DNA of 64,000 bases from DASRAU01 sp035638075 (GCA_035638075.1 DASRAU010000029.1:220224-284223); one strand, 5' to 3'. Counted from the first letter of the stretch, positions 52,514-61,203 are shown. Program-made: numbers and translations. The notes: generated by a model not told the origin, from the letters alone.

Positions 52514-53868
52514 TGCCGTCCTCCCGGAAACCCGATCTGAAGAAGGGGTTGAAGAAGCCCCCGGTTCCCTCGTCGGCCCAGCGTGGTCTCGGCAAGGCCG
52601 CCCGGGTGGTGCGAGCCGCGGCGGCGCGCGCAGCGCGGGCCTCGTCGACGCTCGTCGGCGGCGAGGGAGCGCAGCGGGTCGTCCTGTTCGTCGGCACGCG
52701 CAAGGGAGCCTGGGTCCTCACCGGCGACGAGGAACGCCGGAAGTTCCGCGTCGACGGGCCGCACTTCCTCGGCTGCACCGTCAACCACGTGGTGCTCGAC
52801 CCGCGCGACCGCCGCGCGCTGCTCGCCTCCGCCAGGACGGGGCATCTCGGGCCGACCATTTATCGTTCGACCGATCTCGGACGCACCTGGGCCGAGGCGA
52901 CGCGTCCTCCCGCCTTCCCCAGAGCGCCGGTTCCCGGCGCGGGGGAAGCGGCGGCCTCCGCGGGCGGCGGCGCCGGCGAGAGCGGCGATGGCACGAAGGC
53001 TCGCGCCGTGGAGGCCAGTTTCTGGCTGACGCCGGGACACCCGAGCCAGCCCGAGGTGTGGTGGGCCGGCACCGTGCCGCACGGCCTCTTCTGTTCGCAC
53101 GACGGCGGCGTCACCTGGGACGGCATCGAGGGGTTCAACCGCAATCCGGCCGGGGTCGCGTGGGACGCGCCCGGGTTCTTCAGCACGCCCGACGGCGCCA
53201 TCACCCACTCGGTGCTCATCGATCCGCGCGACGCCGACCACATGTACGTCGGCCTGTCGATCGGCGGACTGTTCGAGACCTTCGATGGCGGCGTCCACTG
53301 GTCGCCGCTGAACCAGGGAGTCGCGGCCGATTTCCTGCCGGATCCCACCGTCCCGTACGGGCACGACCCGCACTGCGTGGCGCTGCACCCGAAGAATCCC
53401 GACCGGCTGTACCAGGCGAACCACTGCGGCATCTACCGGCTCGATCGTCCCGCCACCGCCTGGGAGCGCATCGGCCGCAACATGCCGGCGGACATCGGCG
53501 ACATCGGCTTCCCCATCGTGCTGCACCCGCGCGATCCGGACACCGCCTGGGTCTTCCCGATGGACGGGACCACCGTGTGGCCCCGCACCAGCCCGGGCGG
53601 GCGCCCGGCGGTCTACCGCACGCGCGACGCGGGCGCGACCTGGGAGCGACAGGATGCGGGCCTGCCGCGCGCGCAGGGCTGGTTCACGGTGAAGCGCCAG
53701 GCGATGACCAGCGATGCGCGCGATCCGGTCGGGCTCTACTTCGGCACGACGAGCGGCGAGATCTGGGGAAGCGCGGACGAGGGCAAATCGTGGCGTCCGA
53801 TCCTGCAGCACCTGCCGACGATCCTTTCCGTCGTCGCCGCCGAGGTCCCGGCCGCGGCGCTGGCGTGA
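52513..53868 (+). CDS. BNR/YVTN-repeat propeller protein
   Basis: 451 residues: a basic N-terminal tail, then a propeller with repeated T-x-D-G-G-V-x-W and T-T-D-L-G-R-T-W blades of the BNR (sialidase/VPS10) kind, such as F-V-G-T-R-K-G-A-W. Sialidase catalytic residues are not evident, so glycosidase activity is not claimed. It is coupled on both sides: TGATG with fmdB and GTGA with the MoaD-like gene. Similar propeller/MoaD pairs occur in other bacteria, role unknown. Confidence 0.85.
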   Translation: MPSSRKPDLKKGLKKPPVPSSAQRGLGKAARVVRAAAARAARASSTLVGGEGAQRVVLFVGTRKGAWVLTGDEERRKFRVDGPHFLGCTVNHVVLDPRDRRALLASARTGHLGPTIYRSTDLGRTWAEATRPPAFPRAPVPGAGEAAASAGGGAGESGDGTKARAVEASFWLTPGHPSQPEVWWAGTVPHGLFCSHDGGVTWDGIEGFNRNPAGVAWDAPGFFSTPDGAITHSVLIDPRDADHMYVGLSIGGLFETFDGGVHWSPLNQGVAADFLPDPTVPYGHDPHCVALHPKNPDRLYQANHCGIYRLDRPATAWERIGRNMPADIGDIGFPIVLHPRDPDTAWVFPMDGTTVWPRTSPGGRPAVYRTRDAGATWERQDAGLPRAQGWFTVKRQAMTSDARDPVGLYFGTTSGEIWGSADEGKSWRPILQHLPTILSVVAAEVPAAALA

Positions 53869-54140
53869 ACGGCCCCGAGCACCGCATCCGCATCCCCTCT
53901 CCGCTCCACTCCTACACCGGCGCCCGCGCCGAGGTGGTCGCGCGCGGCGGCACGCTCGCCGAGGTCCTCGCCGATCTCGAGACCGCCTTCGCCGGTCTCC
54001 GCTTCCGGATCATCGACGAGCAGGATCGCATCCGTCCGCATATCCTGATCTTCATCGCGGGCCGTCCGGCCCGCACCCTCGCCGCCGCCGTGGCCCCGGG
54101 GGACGAGGTGCAGATCGTCGCCGCGCTCAGCGGCGGCTAG
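53865..54140 (+). CDS. MoaD/ThiS-type ubiquitin-like sulfur-carrier protein
   Basis: 91 residues, GTG start in a GTGA overlap. Beta-grasp fold with the C-terminal V-A-A-L-S-G-G: the Gly-Gly end is where such proteins are adenylated and thiocarboxylated. No MoaE, ThiG or E1-like partner is in the window, so it is probably a dedicated carrier or a structural member for the propeller protein. Confidence 0.85.
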   Translation: MNGPEHRIRIPSPLHSYTGARAEVVARGGTLAEVLADLETAFAGLRFRIIDEQDRIRPHILIFIAGRPARTLAAAVAPGDEVQIVAALSGG

Positions 54141-54154
54141 AGCGGAGGCGGGCC

Positions 54155-55369
54155 ATGACGAAGACCGGTGGCGGGCCGGCGACGCCGCGCGCGGCGCTGG
54201 CGTTCGTGCGGCGGCACGGCATCGTCCTGATGGCGGCGCGGGGCCCCGTGCCGAGCCTGGCGGACGCCATCGCTGGCGGTCCGTTCCGCGGCTCCTGGTG
54301 GGGTCACCCGCTCGGCGGGCGCATGTTCCGGCTGTTCGAAGCCGTGGCCGATTCGCGCGACGTGCTGGTCTGCCGGCTGGTGCAGGGGAAGATCACCTTC
54401 GTCCACCGCCGTGTCTGGCCGGCCCTGGTCCGCCTCGCGCCGCGGTTCGCGAAGCGGTCGCTTGCGGCGGTGCGGCAGGAACACACGTCCTCGGGCCGGC
54501 ACCGCAACGTCGTCACGCCTTTCCCGAAGTGGGTGCCGCGCGACGTCCTCGCGCAGGGGCGGCGGCTCGATGCCGCAGCCGCCGGCGTCACGCTCGCCGG
54601 AGTCCTTCCCGCACCCCGCCGTCGCGCCGCGCACGCCGCGGGACTGCTGGTCGCCGGGCTGATCCTCGCCGCGCTGCCGGGATGCGGGCCCGCCGTGCCC
54701 CCGGCGCCGCCGGTGCCGGCGACCCCGGTGGACGCGCCCGGCGTCCCCTACGCCACGACCTATGCCGGCGAGATCCCGTGCGCCGACTGTCCCTCACAGC
54801 GGCTCACCCTCACGCTCTTTCCCGACGGCTCGTGGCGCCTGCGGCGGACGTACAAGAGCGTGGAGAAGGGCCAGGACCGCAGCGTCTACGAGATCGGCCG
54901 GCGCGAGGCGTCGGACACCGATCGCAGCCGGCTCATCCTGCAGGGCTTGGGCGACGCTCTGCAGCTGCGCTTCGTGGCCGGCGATCGCCTGCAGCTCCTC
55001 GATCGCAACGGACAACCGATCGCGTCGAAGGCGAACGACCTGCTGGCGCTGCAGTCGACGGTGGACACGATCGCCGGGCCGCTGCCGCTGCGGGGTCTTT
55101 ACACCTACAAGGCCGATGCCGCTTCGTTCCAGGAATGCCTCACCGGGAAAACCCTGCCGATCCTCCCGGTCGCCGCAGGCACCGCTCTGCAGTCGGCCTA
55201 CCTCGCGGCACGGCACAAGCCCGGGGCGCCGGTCTTCGCCTCACTGACCGGCGCGTTCGTCGACCGCTCCCCCGAGCCGGGAGCGCCGGTGCGCGAGCAC
55301 CTGATCGTCACGCAGGTCGAGCGGCTCGCCCCCGGCGAGGCGTGCAACCCGCCGGCGCAGAAGCCGTGA
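54155..55369 (+). CDS. Domain of unknown function fused in frame to an NlpE-like lipoprotein domain
   Basis: 404 residues. Residues 1-~145 form a small domain with R-G-P-V-P-S-L, S-W-W-G-H-P and C-R-L-V-Q-G-K-I-T-F-V-H-R-R, a type I have seen as a stand-alone hypothetical protein. From ~150 a basic stretch, a hydrophobic segment and a lipobox (L-A-A-L-P-G-C near 175) look like a complete lipoprotein signal. An NlpE-type domain with G-E-I-P-C-A-D-C-P then follows. Either a true fusion, or two genes of which the second starts inside (GTG near 54531). ATG 54155 follows GGAGG. Confidence 0.75.
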   Translation: MTKTGGGPATPRAALAFVRRHGIVLMAARGPVPSLADAIAGGPFRGSWWGHPLGGRMFRLFEAVADSRDVLVCRLVQGKITFVHRRVWPALVRLAPRFAKRSLAAVRQEHTSSGRHRNVVTPFPKWVPRDVLAQGRRLDAAAAGVTLAGVLPAPRRRAAHAAGLLVAGLILAALPGCGPAVPPAPPVPATPVDAPGVPYATTYAGEIPCADCPSQRLTLTLFPDGSWRLRRTYKSVEKGQDRSVYEIGRREASDTDRSRLILQGLGDALQLRFVAGDRLQLLDRNGQPIASKANDLLALQSTVDTIAGPLPLRGLYTYKADAASFQECLTGKTLPILPVAAGTALQSAYLAARHKPGAPVFASLTGAFVDRSPEPGAPVREHLIVTQVERLAPGEACNPPAQKP

Positions 55370-55403
55370 GCGCAGGCAACACCCGGGTCCCGGGAAAACG
55401 ATC

Positions 55404-55409
55404 CATAAT
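55404..55409 (+). promoter_or_regulatory. Possible -10 element before the tandem small peptides
   Basis: CATAAT differs from the consensus by one base and lies 29 bases before the ATG of the first peptide, leaving room for the GGAGG at ~55430. No clear -35 is visible. Confidence 0.35.
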
Positions 55410-55438
55410 CCCGTGACCCGATTCCCGCAGGAGGCGCC

Positions 55439-55561
55439 ATGAAGAAGGACTACGAACCGCCCCGCATCCTGATGACCGAAAAGATCACGACCCGCGCGGC
55501 TGCGTGCGCCAAAGGCGACGATTCCTGTCGCGTTTTAGGCGGCCCGATTGAAAGCGCCTAG
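55439..55561 (+). CDS. 40-residue Cys-containing peptide, tandem copy 1 (RiPP-precursor-like)
   Basis: ATG at 55439 follows GGAGG. The product starts M-K-K-D-Y-E-P-P-R-I-L and ends C-R-V-L-G-G-P-I-E-S-A, with cysteines at 23 and 30. It shares 23 identical consecutive bases with copy 2 (55451-55473 and 55602-55624) and most residues. A Y-x-x-P-x-[LI] start is reminiscent of RiPP leader peptides recognised by RRE domains, but no modifying enzyme is seen. It contains a TTA codon, rare in this genome. Confidence 0.7.
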   Translation: MKKDYEPPRILMTEKITTRAAACAKGDDSCRVLGGPIESA

Positions 55562-55586
55562 CTTTCTCCGTGACCGGAGGTGACCG

Positions 55587-55709
55587 ATGATGAAAAAACC
55601 CTACGAACCGCCCCGCATCCTGATCACTCAGAAAATCATCGGCCGCGCCGCCGCGTGCGCCAGGATGGACGACACCTGCCGCGTCAACGGCGGCCCGATC
55701 GAGTGCTGA
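55587..55709 (+). CDS. 40-residue Cys-containing peptide, tandem copy 2 (RiPP-precursor-like)
   Basis: ATG at 55587 (or 55590, which aligns with copy 1) after GGAGG. The product starts M-M-K-K-P-Y-E-P-P-R-I-L and ends C-R-V-N-G-G-P-I-E-C, with cysteines at 24, 31 and 40; copy 1 lacks the last one. The A-A-A-C-A-x-x-D-D-x-C-R-V core is common to both. Its stop is one base before the ATG of the DUF1801/OmdA gene, so the three are almost certainly co-translated. Confidence 0.7.
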   Translation: MMKKPYEPPRILITQKIIGRAAACARMDDTCRVNGGPIEC

Positions 55710-55710
55710 C

Positions 55711-56325
55711 ATGGGGAAGCGTGACCCGCGCGTCGATGTGTACATCGGCAAGGCGGCCCCGTTCGCGCAGCCGATCCTGAAGCACCTGCGCAAGGTGGTG
55801 CACGCCGGCTGTCCCCAGGTGCAGGAGACCATCAAGTGGGGCATGCCGAGCTTCGATTACAAAGGCATGCTCGCCGGCATGGGAGCGTTCAAGCAGCACG
55901 CCGTCTTCGGCTTCTGGAAGGAGAAGGTGCTGGCGCAGCGCCTCCCCCTCGACGTGCGCACGCAGAAGGACGGCATGGGCACTTACGGCTGCCTCAGGTC
56001 GGTGGACGATCTGCCGCCTGTGGCCCACCTGAAACGCCTCGTCGCCGAGGCGGCCAAGATCAACGACGCCGGCATCAAGGCCGCCACGACGCGCAGGCGG
56101 ACGCCGCGGCCTCCCCTGGCGGTGCCCGGTGCGTTCATGGCGGCCCTCCGGAAGAACAAGAAGGCGCTCGCCGCCTTCGAGGCGTTCTCCCCCAGCCATC
56201 GGCGCGAGTACGTCGAGTGGGTCATCGAAGCGAAGCGGGAGGAGACCCGCGCGCAGCGCATCGCCACCTCGATCGCCTGGATGGCCGAGGGGAAGCCGCG
56301 CATGTGGAAGTACCAGCGGAAGTAG
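55711..56325 (+). CDS. DUF1801-OmdA (YdeI-like, 'bacteriocin-protection' family) protein
   Basis: 204 residues. The N-terminal DUF1801 half has I-K-W-G-M-P-S-F-D-Y-K. The C-terminal half has the OmdA/YdeI pattern A-F-x-A-F-S-P-S-H-R-R-E-Y with E-T-R-A-Q-R-I. Relatives of E. coli YdeI were linked to tolerance of antimicrobial peptides, hence the Pfam name; the mechanism is unclear. It begins one base after the second small peptide, which makes an immunity-like role conceivable. Confidence 0.85.
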   Translation: MGKRDPRVDVYIGKAAPFAQPILKHLRKVVHAGCPQVQETIKWGMPSFDYKGMLAGMGAFKQHAVFGFWKEKVLAQRLPLDVRTQKDGMGTYGCLRSVDDLPPVAHLKRLVAEAAKINDAGIKAATTRRRTPRPPLAVPGAFMAALRKNKKALAAFEAFSPSHRREYVEWVIEAKREETRAQRIATSIAWMAEGKPRMWKYQRK

Positions 56326-56338
56326 GCCCGTCGTCGCG

Positions 56339-57637
56339 ATGACCGACACCGCCCTGCTCCTGCTCCAGCTCGTGGTGGTCCTCGCGGTTGCGCGCCTGGC
56401 CGGCCGCGCCGCCGGCTTCGTCGGGCAGCCGCGCGTCATCGGCGAGATGGTGGCGGGGCTGGCGCTCGGCCCGTCCCTGTTCGGATGGGTGGCGCCGGGG
56501 GCGATGCACGCCCTGTTCCCGGCCGACCGGATGGGCTCCCTCTCCACCCTCAGCAACGTCGGCGTCATCCTCTTCATGTTCGTCGTCGGCCTGCACCTCG
56601 ACGGCGCGCTCCTGAAGCGCCGGGCCGGCGCGGCCGTCGCCGTCAGCCAGGCGAGCATCATCGCGCCGTTCGCGCTCGGCGCCGTGATGGCGCCGTGGCT
56701 GCATCCCCGCTTCGCGGGTCAGGGTGTCGCCCTGCTGCCGTTCACCCTGTTCTTCGGCGCGGCGATGAGCATCACCGCGTTCCCGGTCCTCGCCCGCATC
56801 CTCAACGAGCGGCGGCTGATGAACACGCCGGCGGGTTCAGTCGCCATCGCCAGCGCCGCCGTGGACGACGTCACCGCCTGGTGTCTCCTGGCCTTCGTCG
56901 TCGCGGTGGCGCGCGGCGCCGCGGCGGGCGGCGGGTTTGCCCTCCTGTTCGCCGGTTCGGCCGCCTACGTGCTGTTCATGCTGTTCGTTCTGCGTCCGGC
57001 GCTGCGGCGCTGGCAGGCCCGGAGGCTTCGGGCCCGCGCCGCCCACTCGGAGGCGGGGCTGACCGCAGCGCAGGAGGAGCGGGCCGCCGCCTCGGCGGAG
57101 GCGATCGGCGCCGCGGTGCTGCTGGCGATCGGCTCCGGGCTCGTGACCGAGTGGCTGGGCATCCACGCGCTCTTCGGGGCGTTTCTCGCCGGCGCCATCG
57201 TGCCGCGCGAGGGCGGGCTGGCGCGCGATCTCGCCTCGCGGCTCGAAGGCATGGTGACGACGGTGCTGCTGCCGCTGTTCTTCGCCTTCACCGGGCTCAA
57301 GACCGAGCTCGGCCTCGTGAGCGGTTCGCTGTGGGGCGTGGCGGCGGCGATCCTGGTCGCCGCGATGGCCGGCAAGCTCGGCGGCGCGGCCGCCGCGGCG
57401 CGGCTCGGCGGCATGGCCTGGCGCGACGCGCTCGCCGTCGGCGTCCTGATGAATACCCGCGGCCTGATGGAGCTGGTGATCCTCACCATCGGCCTCGACA
57501 TCGGTGTGATCACCCCGACCCTGTTCACCATGATGGTGCTGATGGCGCTGGTCACAACGGTCATGACCGCGCCGCTCCTCGGCCTGCTCCAGCGCTCGGC
57601 GCGCGCGTCGGGCGGCTTCGGCCGCGCCAGCGCCTGA
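56339..57637 (+). CDS. CPA2-family cation:proton antiporter
   Basis: 432 residues, about 12 helices: V-I-G-E-M-V-A-G-L-A-L-G-P at the start, F-V-V-G-L-H-L-D, the paired acidic motif A-A-V-D-D-V-T-A-W in the centre, and M-N-T-R-G-L-M-E-L-V. This is the membrane domain of the KefB/NapA group without the C-terminal RCK/TrkA domain. Na+ or K+ exchange for H+ is expected. ATG 56339 is 13 bases after the previous stop. Confidence 0.9.
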   Translation: MTDTALLLLQLVVVLAVARLAGRAAGFVGQPRVIGEMVAGLALGPSLFGWVAPGAMHALFPADRMGSLSTLSNVGVILFMFVVGLHLDGALLKRRAGAAVAVSQASIIAPFALGAVMAPWLHPRFAGQGVALLPFTLFFGAAMSITAFPVLARILNERRLMNTPAGSVAIASAAVDDVTAWCLLAFVVAVARGAAAGGGFALLFAGSAAYVLFMLFVLRPALRRWQARRLRARAAHSEAGLTAAQEERAAASAEAIGAAVLLAIGSGLVTEWLGIHALFGAFLAGAIVPREGGLARDLASRLEGMVTTVLLPLFFAFTGLKTELGLVSGSLWGVAAAILVAAMAGKLGGAAAAARLGGMAWRDALAVGVLMNTRGLMELVILTIGLDIGVITPTLFTMMVLMALVTTVMTAPLLGLLQRSARASGGFGRASA

Positions 57638-57686
57638 CTCGGCGGGCCGCCGGGGCTATGATGGCGGCCTTCCCGGGGAGGCGCCG

Positions 57687-58592
57687 ATGTCCATTCGACC
57701 GATTCGCAGGCTGATCCAGTCCAAGCCCACCCTGGAAGGCGCCGGAGTCCACCTGCGCCGCGCCTTCGGCTTCGGCAACACCTCGGACTTCGATCCCTTC
57801 CTGCTGCTCGACGATTTCCGCAACGAGCGGCCGGAGGATTACCTGGCCGGCTTCCCCTGGCACCCGCACCGCGGCATCGAGACCATCACCTACGTCCTGG
57901 CGGGCACGGTGGAGCACGGCGACAGCATGGGGAACAAGGGCGTCATCGGCCAGGGAGACGTGCAGTGGATGACCGCCGGGCGCGGCATCATCCACCAGGA
58001 GATGCCGAAGGGGGATGGCGACGGACGCATGCACGGCTTCCAGCTGTGGGCCAACCTCCCCGCGGCGCAGAAGATGATGGCCCCGCGCTACCAGGAGCTG
58101 AAGGCGAAGGACATCCCGGTGCTGAAGGAAGACGACGGCACCGAGATCCGCATCGTCTGCGGCGATTACCGCGGCAGGCGGGGCCCGGTCGAGGGCGTGG
58201 CCGCCGATCCCAACTACTTCGACATCACCGTGCCGGCCGGGAAGCGCAAGACCCTCGCGGTCGAGACGACGCGCCACGCTTTCGCGTACGTCTTCGGCGG
58301 CAGCGGCAAGGTGTGCAACGCCTCCCATCCGCTCGACGTCCCCACCGAGCCGGCCGGCTGGGCCGACACCCACCCACCCGCGGCGGCGGAGAACCGATCG
58401 CTCGTCCTCTTCGATCGCGGTGACGAGGTGACGGTCGAGGCGGGCGCAGAAGGGATGCGCTTCCTGTTGATCTCCGGCAGGCCCCTCAACGAGCCGGTGG
58501 CCTGGTACGGGCCGATCGTGATGAACACCCAGGCGCAGCTCCGGCAGGCGTTCGAAGAGCTGGAGAGCGGCACCTTCCTGAAGCAGTCCTGA
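57687..58592 (+). CDS. Pirin-family bicupin
   Basis: 301 residues. F-D-P-F-L-L-L-D-D-F and W-H-P-H-R-G-I-E-T-I-T-Y-V are the pirin signatures; the histidines of the N-terminal cupin (W-H-P-H-R, later V-E-H-G-D) would bind a metal, and G-R-G-I-I-H-Q-E-M-P follows. Relatives include quercetinases and redox-sensing regulators. Start ATG 57687 follows GGGGAGG. Confidence 0.92.
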   Translation: MSIRPIRRLIQSKPTLEGAGVHLRRAFGFGNTSDFDPFLLLDDFRNERPEDYLAGFPWHPHRGIETITYVLAGTVEHGDSMGNKGVIGQGDVQWMTAGRGIIHQEMPKGDGDGRMHGFQLWANLPAAQKMMAPRYQELKAKDIPVLKEDDGTEIRIVCGDYRGRRGPVEGVAADPNYFDITVPAGKRKTLAVETTRHAFAYVFGGSGKVCNASHPLDVPTEPAGWADTHPPAAAENRSLVLFDRGDEVTVEAGAEGMRFLLISGRPLNEPVAWYGPIVMNTQAQLRQAFEELESGTFLKQS

Positions 58593-58623
58593 AACACGCC
58601 TCCGTCGCGGAGGGCGCGCGCGG

Positions 58624-61077
58624 CTAGGTCACCACGCAGGCGAGGCTGAGCAGGGTCTCCTGCTCGAGCTTGTGCGAGTCGGTCGAACCGGTCGCGGGGC
58701 TGGCGCTGGCGGAGCGGTGCACCGTGGAAAGACGTGCGTCGCCGATCACCTGCTGGATGCGGCGGCGCACGAACGACTCGGCCCCCATGTTCGCCGGCTC
58801 CTCCTGCACCCAGACGATCTCGCCGTTGCCCCCGAAGGGAAGAAGCGCCTCGCGCAGCTCCTTGTCGGGGAACGGATAGAACTGCTCGAGGGTGACGATG
58901 GCGACGCGGTCGGCCTTTTTCTTGTCGCGCCAGGCGCGCAGGTCGTGCGCCACCTTGCCGGAGCAGATGAGCAGCTTTTCCGCCTGGGCGGCGCGCGGGT
59001 CGCCGAGCACCGGCTGGAAGCCTCCGTCCGACAGCGCCGCGAACGGCGCCGCACTGGAGTCGGCCCGCAGAAGGCTCTTCGGCGTCATGACGACGAGCGG
59101 CTTGCGCCACCTGCGCAGCGCCTGGCGGCGCAGCAGGTGGAAGTACTGCCCCGCGTTCGCCGGCTGGCAGACCTGGATGTTGTCCTCGGCGCAGAGCTGC
59201 AGGAATCGTTCGAGACGCGCGCTCGAGTGCTCCGGCCCCTGCCCTTCGTAGCCGTGCGGCAGCAGCAGGACGATCCCCGACCACAGGTTCCACTTGTCCT
59301 CGGCGGCGCTGATGAACTGGTCGAGGACGACCTGGGCGCCGTTGGCGAAATCCCCGAACTGCGCCTCCCACAGCACCAGCGCCTCGGGCGTGTCGCGGGA
59401 GTAGCCGTACTCGAACCCCAGGACCGATCCCTCCGACAGCGGCGAGTCGTACGCCTGGAAGCGCGCCTGGCCTTCCGCCAGGTGCTGCAGCGGCAGGTGG
59501 TCGGCGCCGGTCTCGAAATCGATCCAGGCCGAGTGCCTCTGGTTGAAGGTGCCGCGCCGGCTGTCCTGGCCGGAGAGGCGCACCGGGGTTCCTTCGAGCA
59601 GGAGCGACCCGAAGGCCAGCGCCTCGGCCATGCCCCAGTCCACCAGGCGCTTGCCGGCCGCCATCTCGGCCCGCTGCTCGATGCCCTTGCGTACTTTCGG
59701 ATTGAGGTTGAACCCCGCCGGCACGTCCGTGAGCCGCGCGGCGATCTCGCGCAGGCGCGCCAGAGGCACCGCCGTCGGCACCTCGAGGCGCCGGTCGTAG
59801 GCGCCGCCGACGTAGTCGTTCCAGTAGGCCGGCAGGGTCCGCATCATCGGCACGGCTTTCCTTTTCTCGGAGTTGTCGCGCGCCGCGGCGTAGCCGGCGA
59901 GGATGTCCGCCTCGACCTGCTTCATGGTCTCCGCGCCGGCGCCGATGCGCTCGCCATACGCCTGCCACAGCATCGGCGTCTTCTCGATGCGCCGGTAGAG
60001 GATCGGCTGGGTGACGGTCGGGTCGTCCACCTCGCTGTGGCCGTAGCGGCGGAAGCCGATGACGTCCACGACGACGTCGGTGCGGAACGCTTCCCGGTAC
60101 TCGGCGGCGATGCGGCCGACGCGCGCCACGGCCTCCGGCTCGAGACCGTTGACGTGGAAGATCGGCACGTCGAGCCGGTGCGCCGCGTCGGATGAGAAGC
60201 GCGCCCCGTGCAGGGCGCCGTGCGCCGTCGTGAAGCCGATGAGGTTGTTCACGATGATGTGGACCGTCCCGCCGATCTGGTAGCCCGGGAGCAGGTCCAG
60301 GTTGAGCGTCTCGGCGACGATCCCCTGGCCCGCGAAGGCGGCGTCGCCGTGCAGGCAGATCGGCAGGACCTTCTCGCGACCCTCGGGACCGATGCGGTCC
60401 TGGCGCGCCCGGGCGCGACCCATCATGACCGGATCGACCGCCTCCAGGTGGCTGGGATTCGAGACGAGGTGCAGGCGCAGGACGCGGCCGGCCGGCGTCC
60501 GGTACTCCCCCGTCGCCCCGAGGTGGTAGCGGACATCCCCGCCGCCGAGGAAGGCGCGCGGATCCCCCTCCTCGAAGCGGGCGAAGACCTCGCCCGGGGC
60601 GCGGCCGACGACGTTGACCACGACGTTCAGCCGGCCGCGATGGCTCATGGCGATGAGCGCCACCTCGGCCGAGGCCGCTTCGTCGAGCACATTGTCGATC
60701 GCCACGAGCACCGACGCGGATCCTTCCAGGGAGTAGCGCTTGCTGCCGACCCAGCGCCGGTGCATGAACTGCTCGAGCAGCTCCGCCTGCGCCAGGCGCC
60801 TCAGGATCGCCGGCCGGTCGGGGACGCGCGGCTCGCGCTCCATGCGCGCCGCCACCCACTCGGCCACCTCGCGGCGCCGCAGGTGCATGAACTCGACGCC
60901 GATGGGCCCGGCATAGATCGCCCGGTAGCGCTCCGCGGCCGCGGCGGCTCCCTTCCCCTTCCCGGCCTCCTCGATGTCGGGATGGGTGATCGGCGGGAGC
61001 CGTCCCAGCCCATCGAGATCGGCCTGGAGGTAGCCCCAGCGCCGGTAGGCATCGGCAATCGACTTCTCGTCGGGCAC
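58624..61077 (-). CDS. sucA: 2-oxoglutarate dehydrogenase E1 component
   Basis: 817 residues with a GTG start after AAAGGAG. Thiamine-diphosphate enzyme: F-M-H-R-R-W-V-G-S-K-R-Y-S-L-E-G, M-S-H-R-G-R-L-N-V, G-D-A-A-F-A-G-Q-G and E-Y-G-Y-S match the OGDC E1 family. It is about 100 residues shorter than E. coli SucA: the N-terminal E2-binding tail is reduced. E2 and E3 genes are not adjacent. It faces the pirin gene tail to tail. Confidence 0.93.
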   Translation of the reverse strand: MPDEKSIADAYRRWGYLQADLDGLGRLPPITHPDIEEAGKGKGAAAAAERYRAIYAGPIGVEFMHLRRREVAEWVAARMEREPRVPDRPAILRRLAQAELLEQFMHRRWVGSKRYSLEGSASVLVAIDNVLDEAASAEVALIAMSHRGRLNVVVNVVGRAPGEVFARFEEGDPRAFLGGGDVRYHLGATGEYRTPAGRVLRLHLVSNPSHLEAVDPVMMGRARARQDRIGPEGREKVLPICLHGDAAFAGQGIVAETLNLDLLPGYQIGGTVHIIVNNLIGFTTAHGALHGARFSSDAAHRLDVPIFHVNGLEPEAVARVGRIAAEYREAFRTDVVVDVIGFRRYGHSEVDDPTVTQPILYRRIEKTPMLWQAYGERIGAGAETMKQVEADILAGYAAARDNSEKRKAVPMMRTLPAYWNDYVGGAYDRRLEVPTAVPLARLREIAARLTDVPAGFNLNPKVRKGIEQRAEMAAGKRLVDWGMAEALAFGSLLLEGTPVRLSGQDSRRGTFNQRHSAWIDFETGADHLPLQHLAEGQARFQAYDSPLSEGSVLGFEYGYSRDTPEALVLWEAQFGDFANGAQVVLDQFISAAEDKWNLWSGIVLLLPHGYEGQGPEHSSARLERFLQLCAEDNIQVCQPANAGQYFHLLRRQALRRWRKPLVVMTPKSLLRADSSAAPFAALSDGGFQPVLGDPRAAQAEKLLICSGKVAHDLRAWRDKKKADRVAIVTLEQFYPFPDKELREALLPFGGNGEIVWVQEEPANMGAESFVRRRIQQVIGDARLSTVHRSASASPATGSTDSHKLEQETLLSLACVVT

Positions 61078-61160
61078 GCGCGCTCCTTTCCGTTCGGGCG
61101 GGTATGGTACCAGCCCGCGTGGCGCGGGCGAAGGAGTCGCGAGGGCCCCGAAAAAAAGTT

Positions 61161-61203
61161 CCCCGCCGGCGGGCCGCCTCAGCGGCGGCCCTCCCCGGCG
61201 GGG
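61161..61203 (-). terminator. Rho-independent terminator of the TonB-receptor gene
   Basis: CCCCGCCGG pairs with CCGGCGGGG (9 bp) and inside it GGGCCGCC with GGCGGCCC (8 bp). Read on the minus strand the stem is followed by AAC and seven T's (complement of 61151-61157). It is about 64 bases after the receptor stop. Confidence 0.85.

Noticed and set aside
52513..53868. Calling the BNR protein a sialidase
   Set aside because: Blade motifs are present but the catalytic Arg triad and Asp/Tyr/Glu set are not evident.
58672..60195. Long plus-strand frame opposite sucA
   Set aside because: Shadow of the E1 gene; composition Arg/Leu/Val/Gly/His only.
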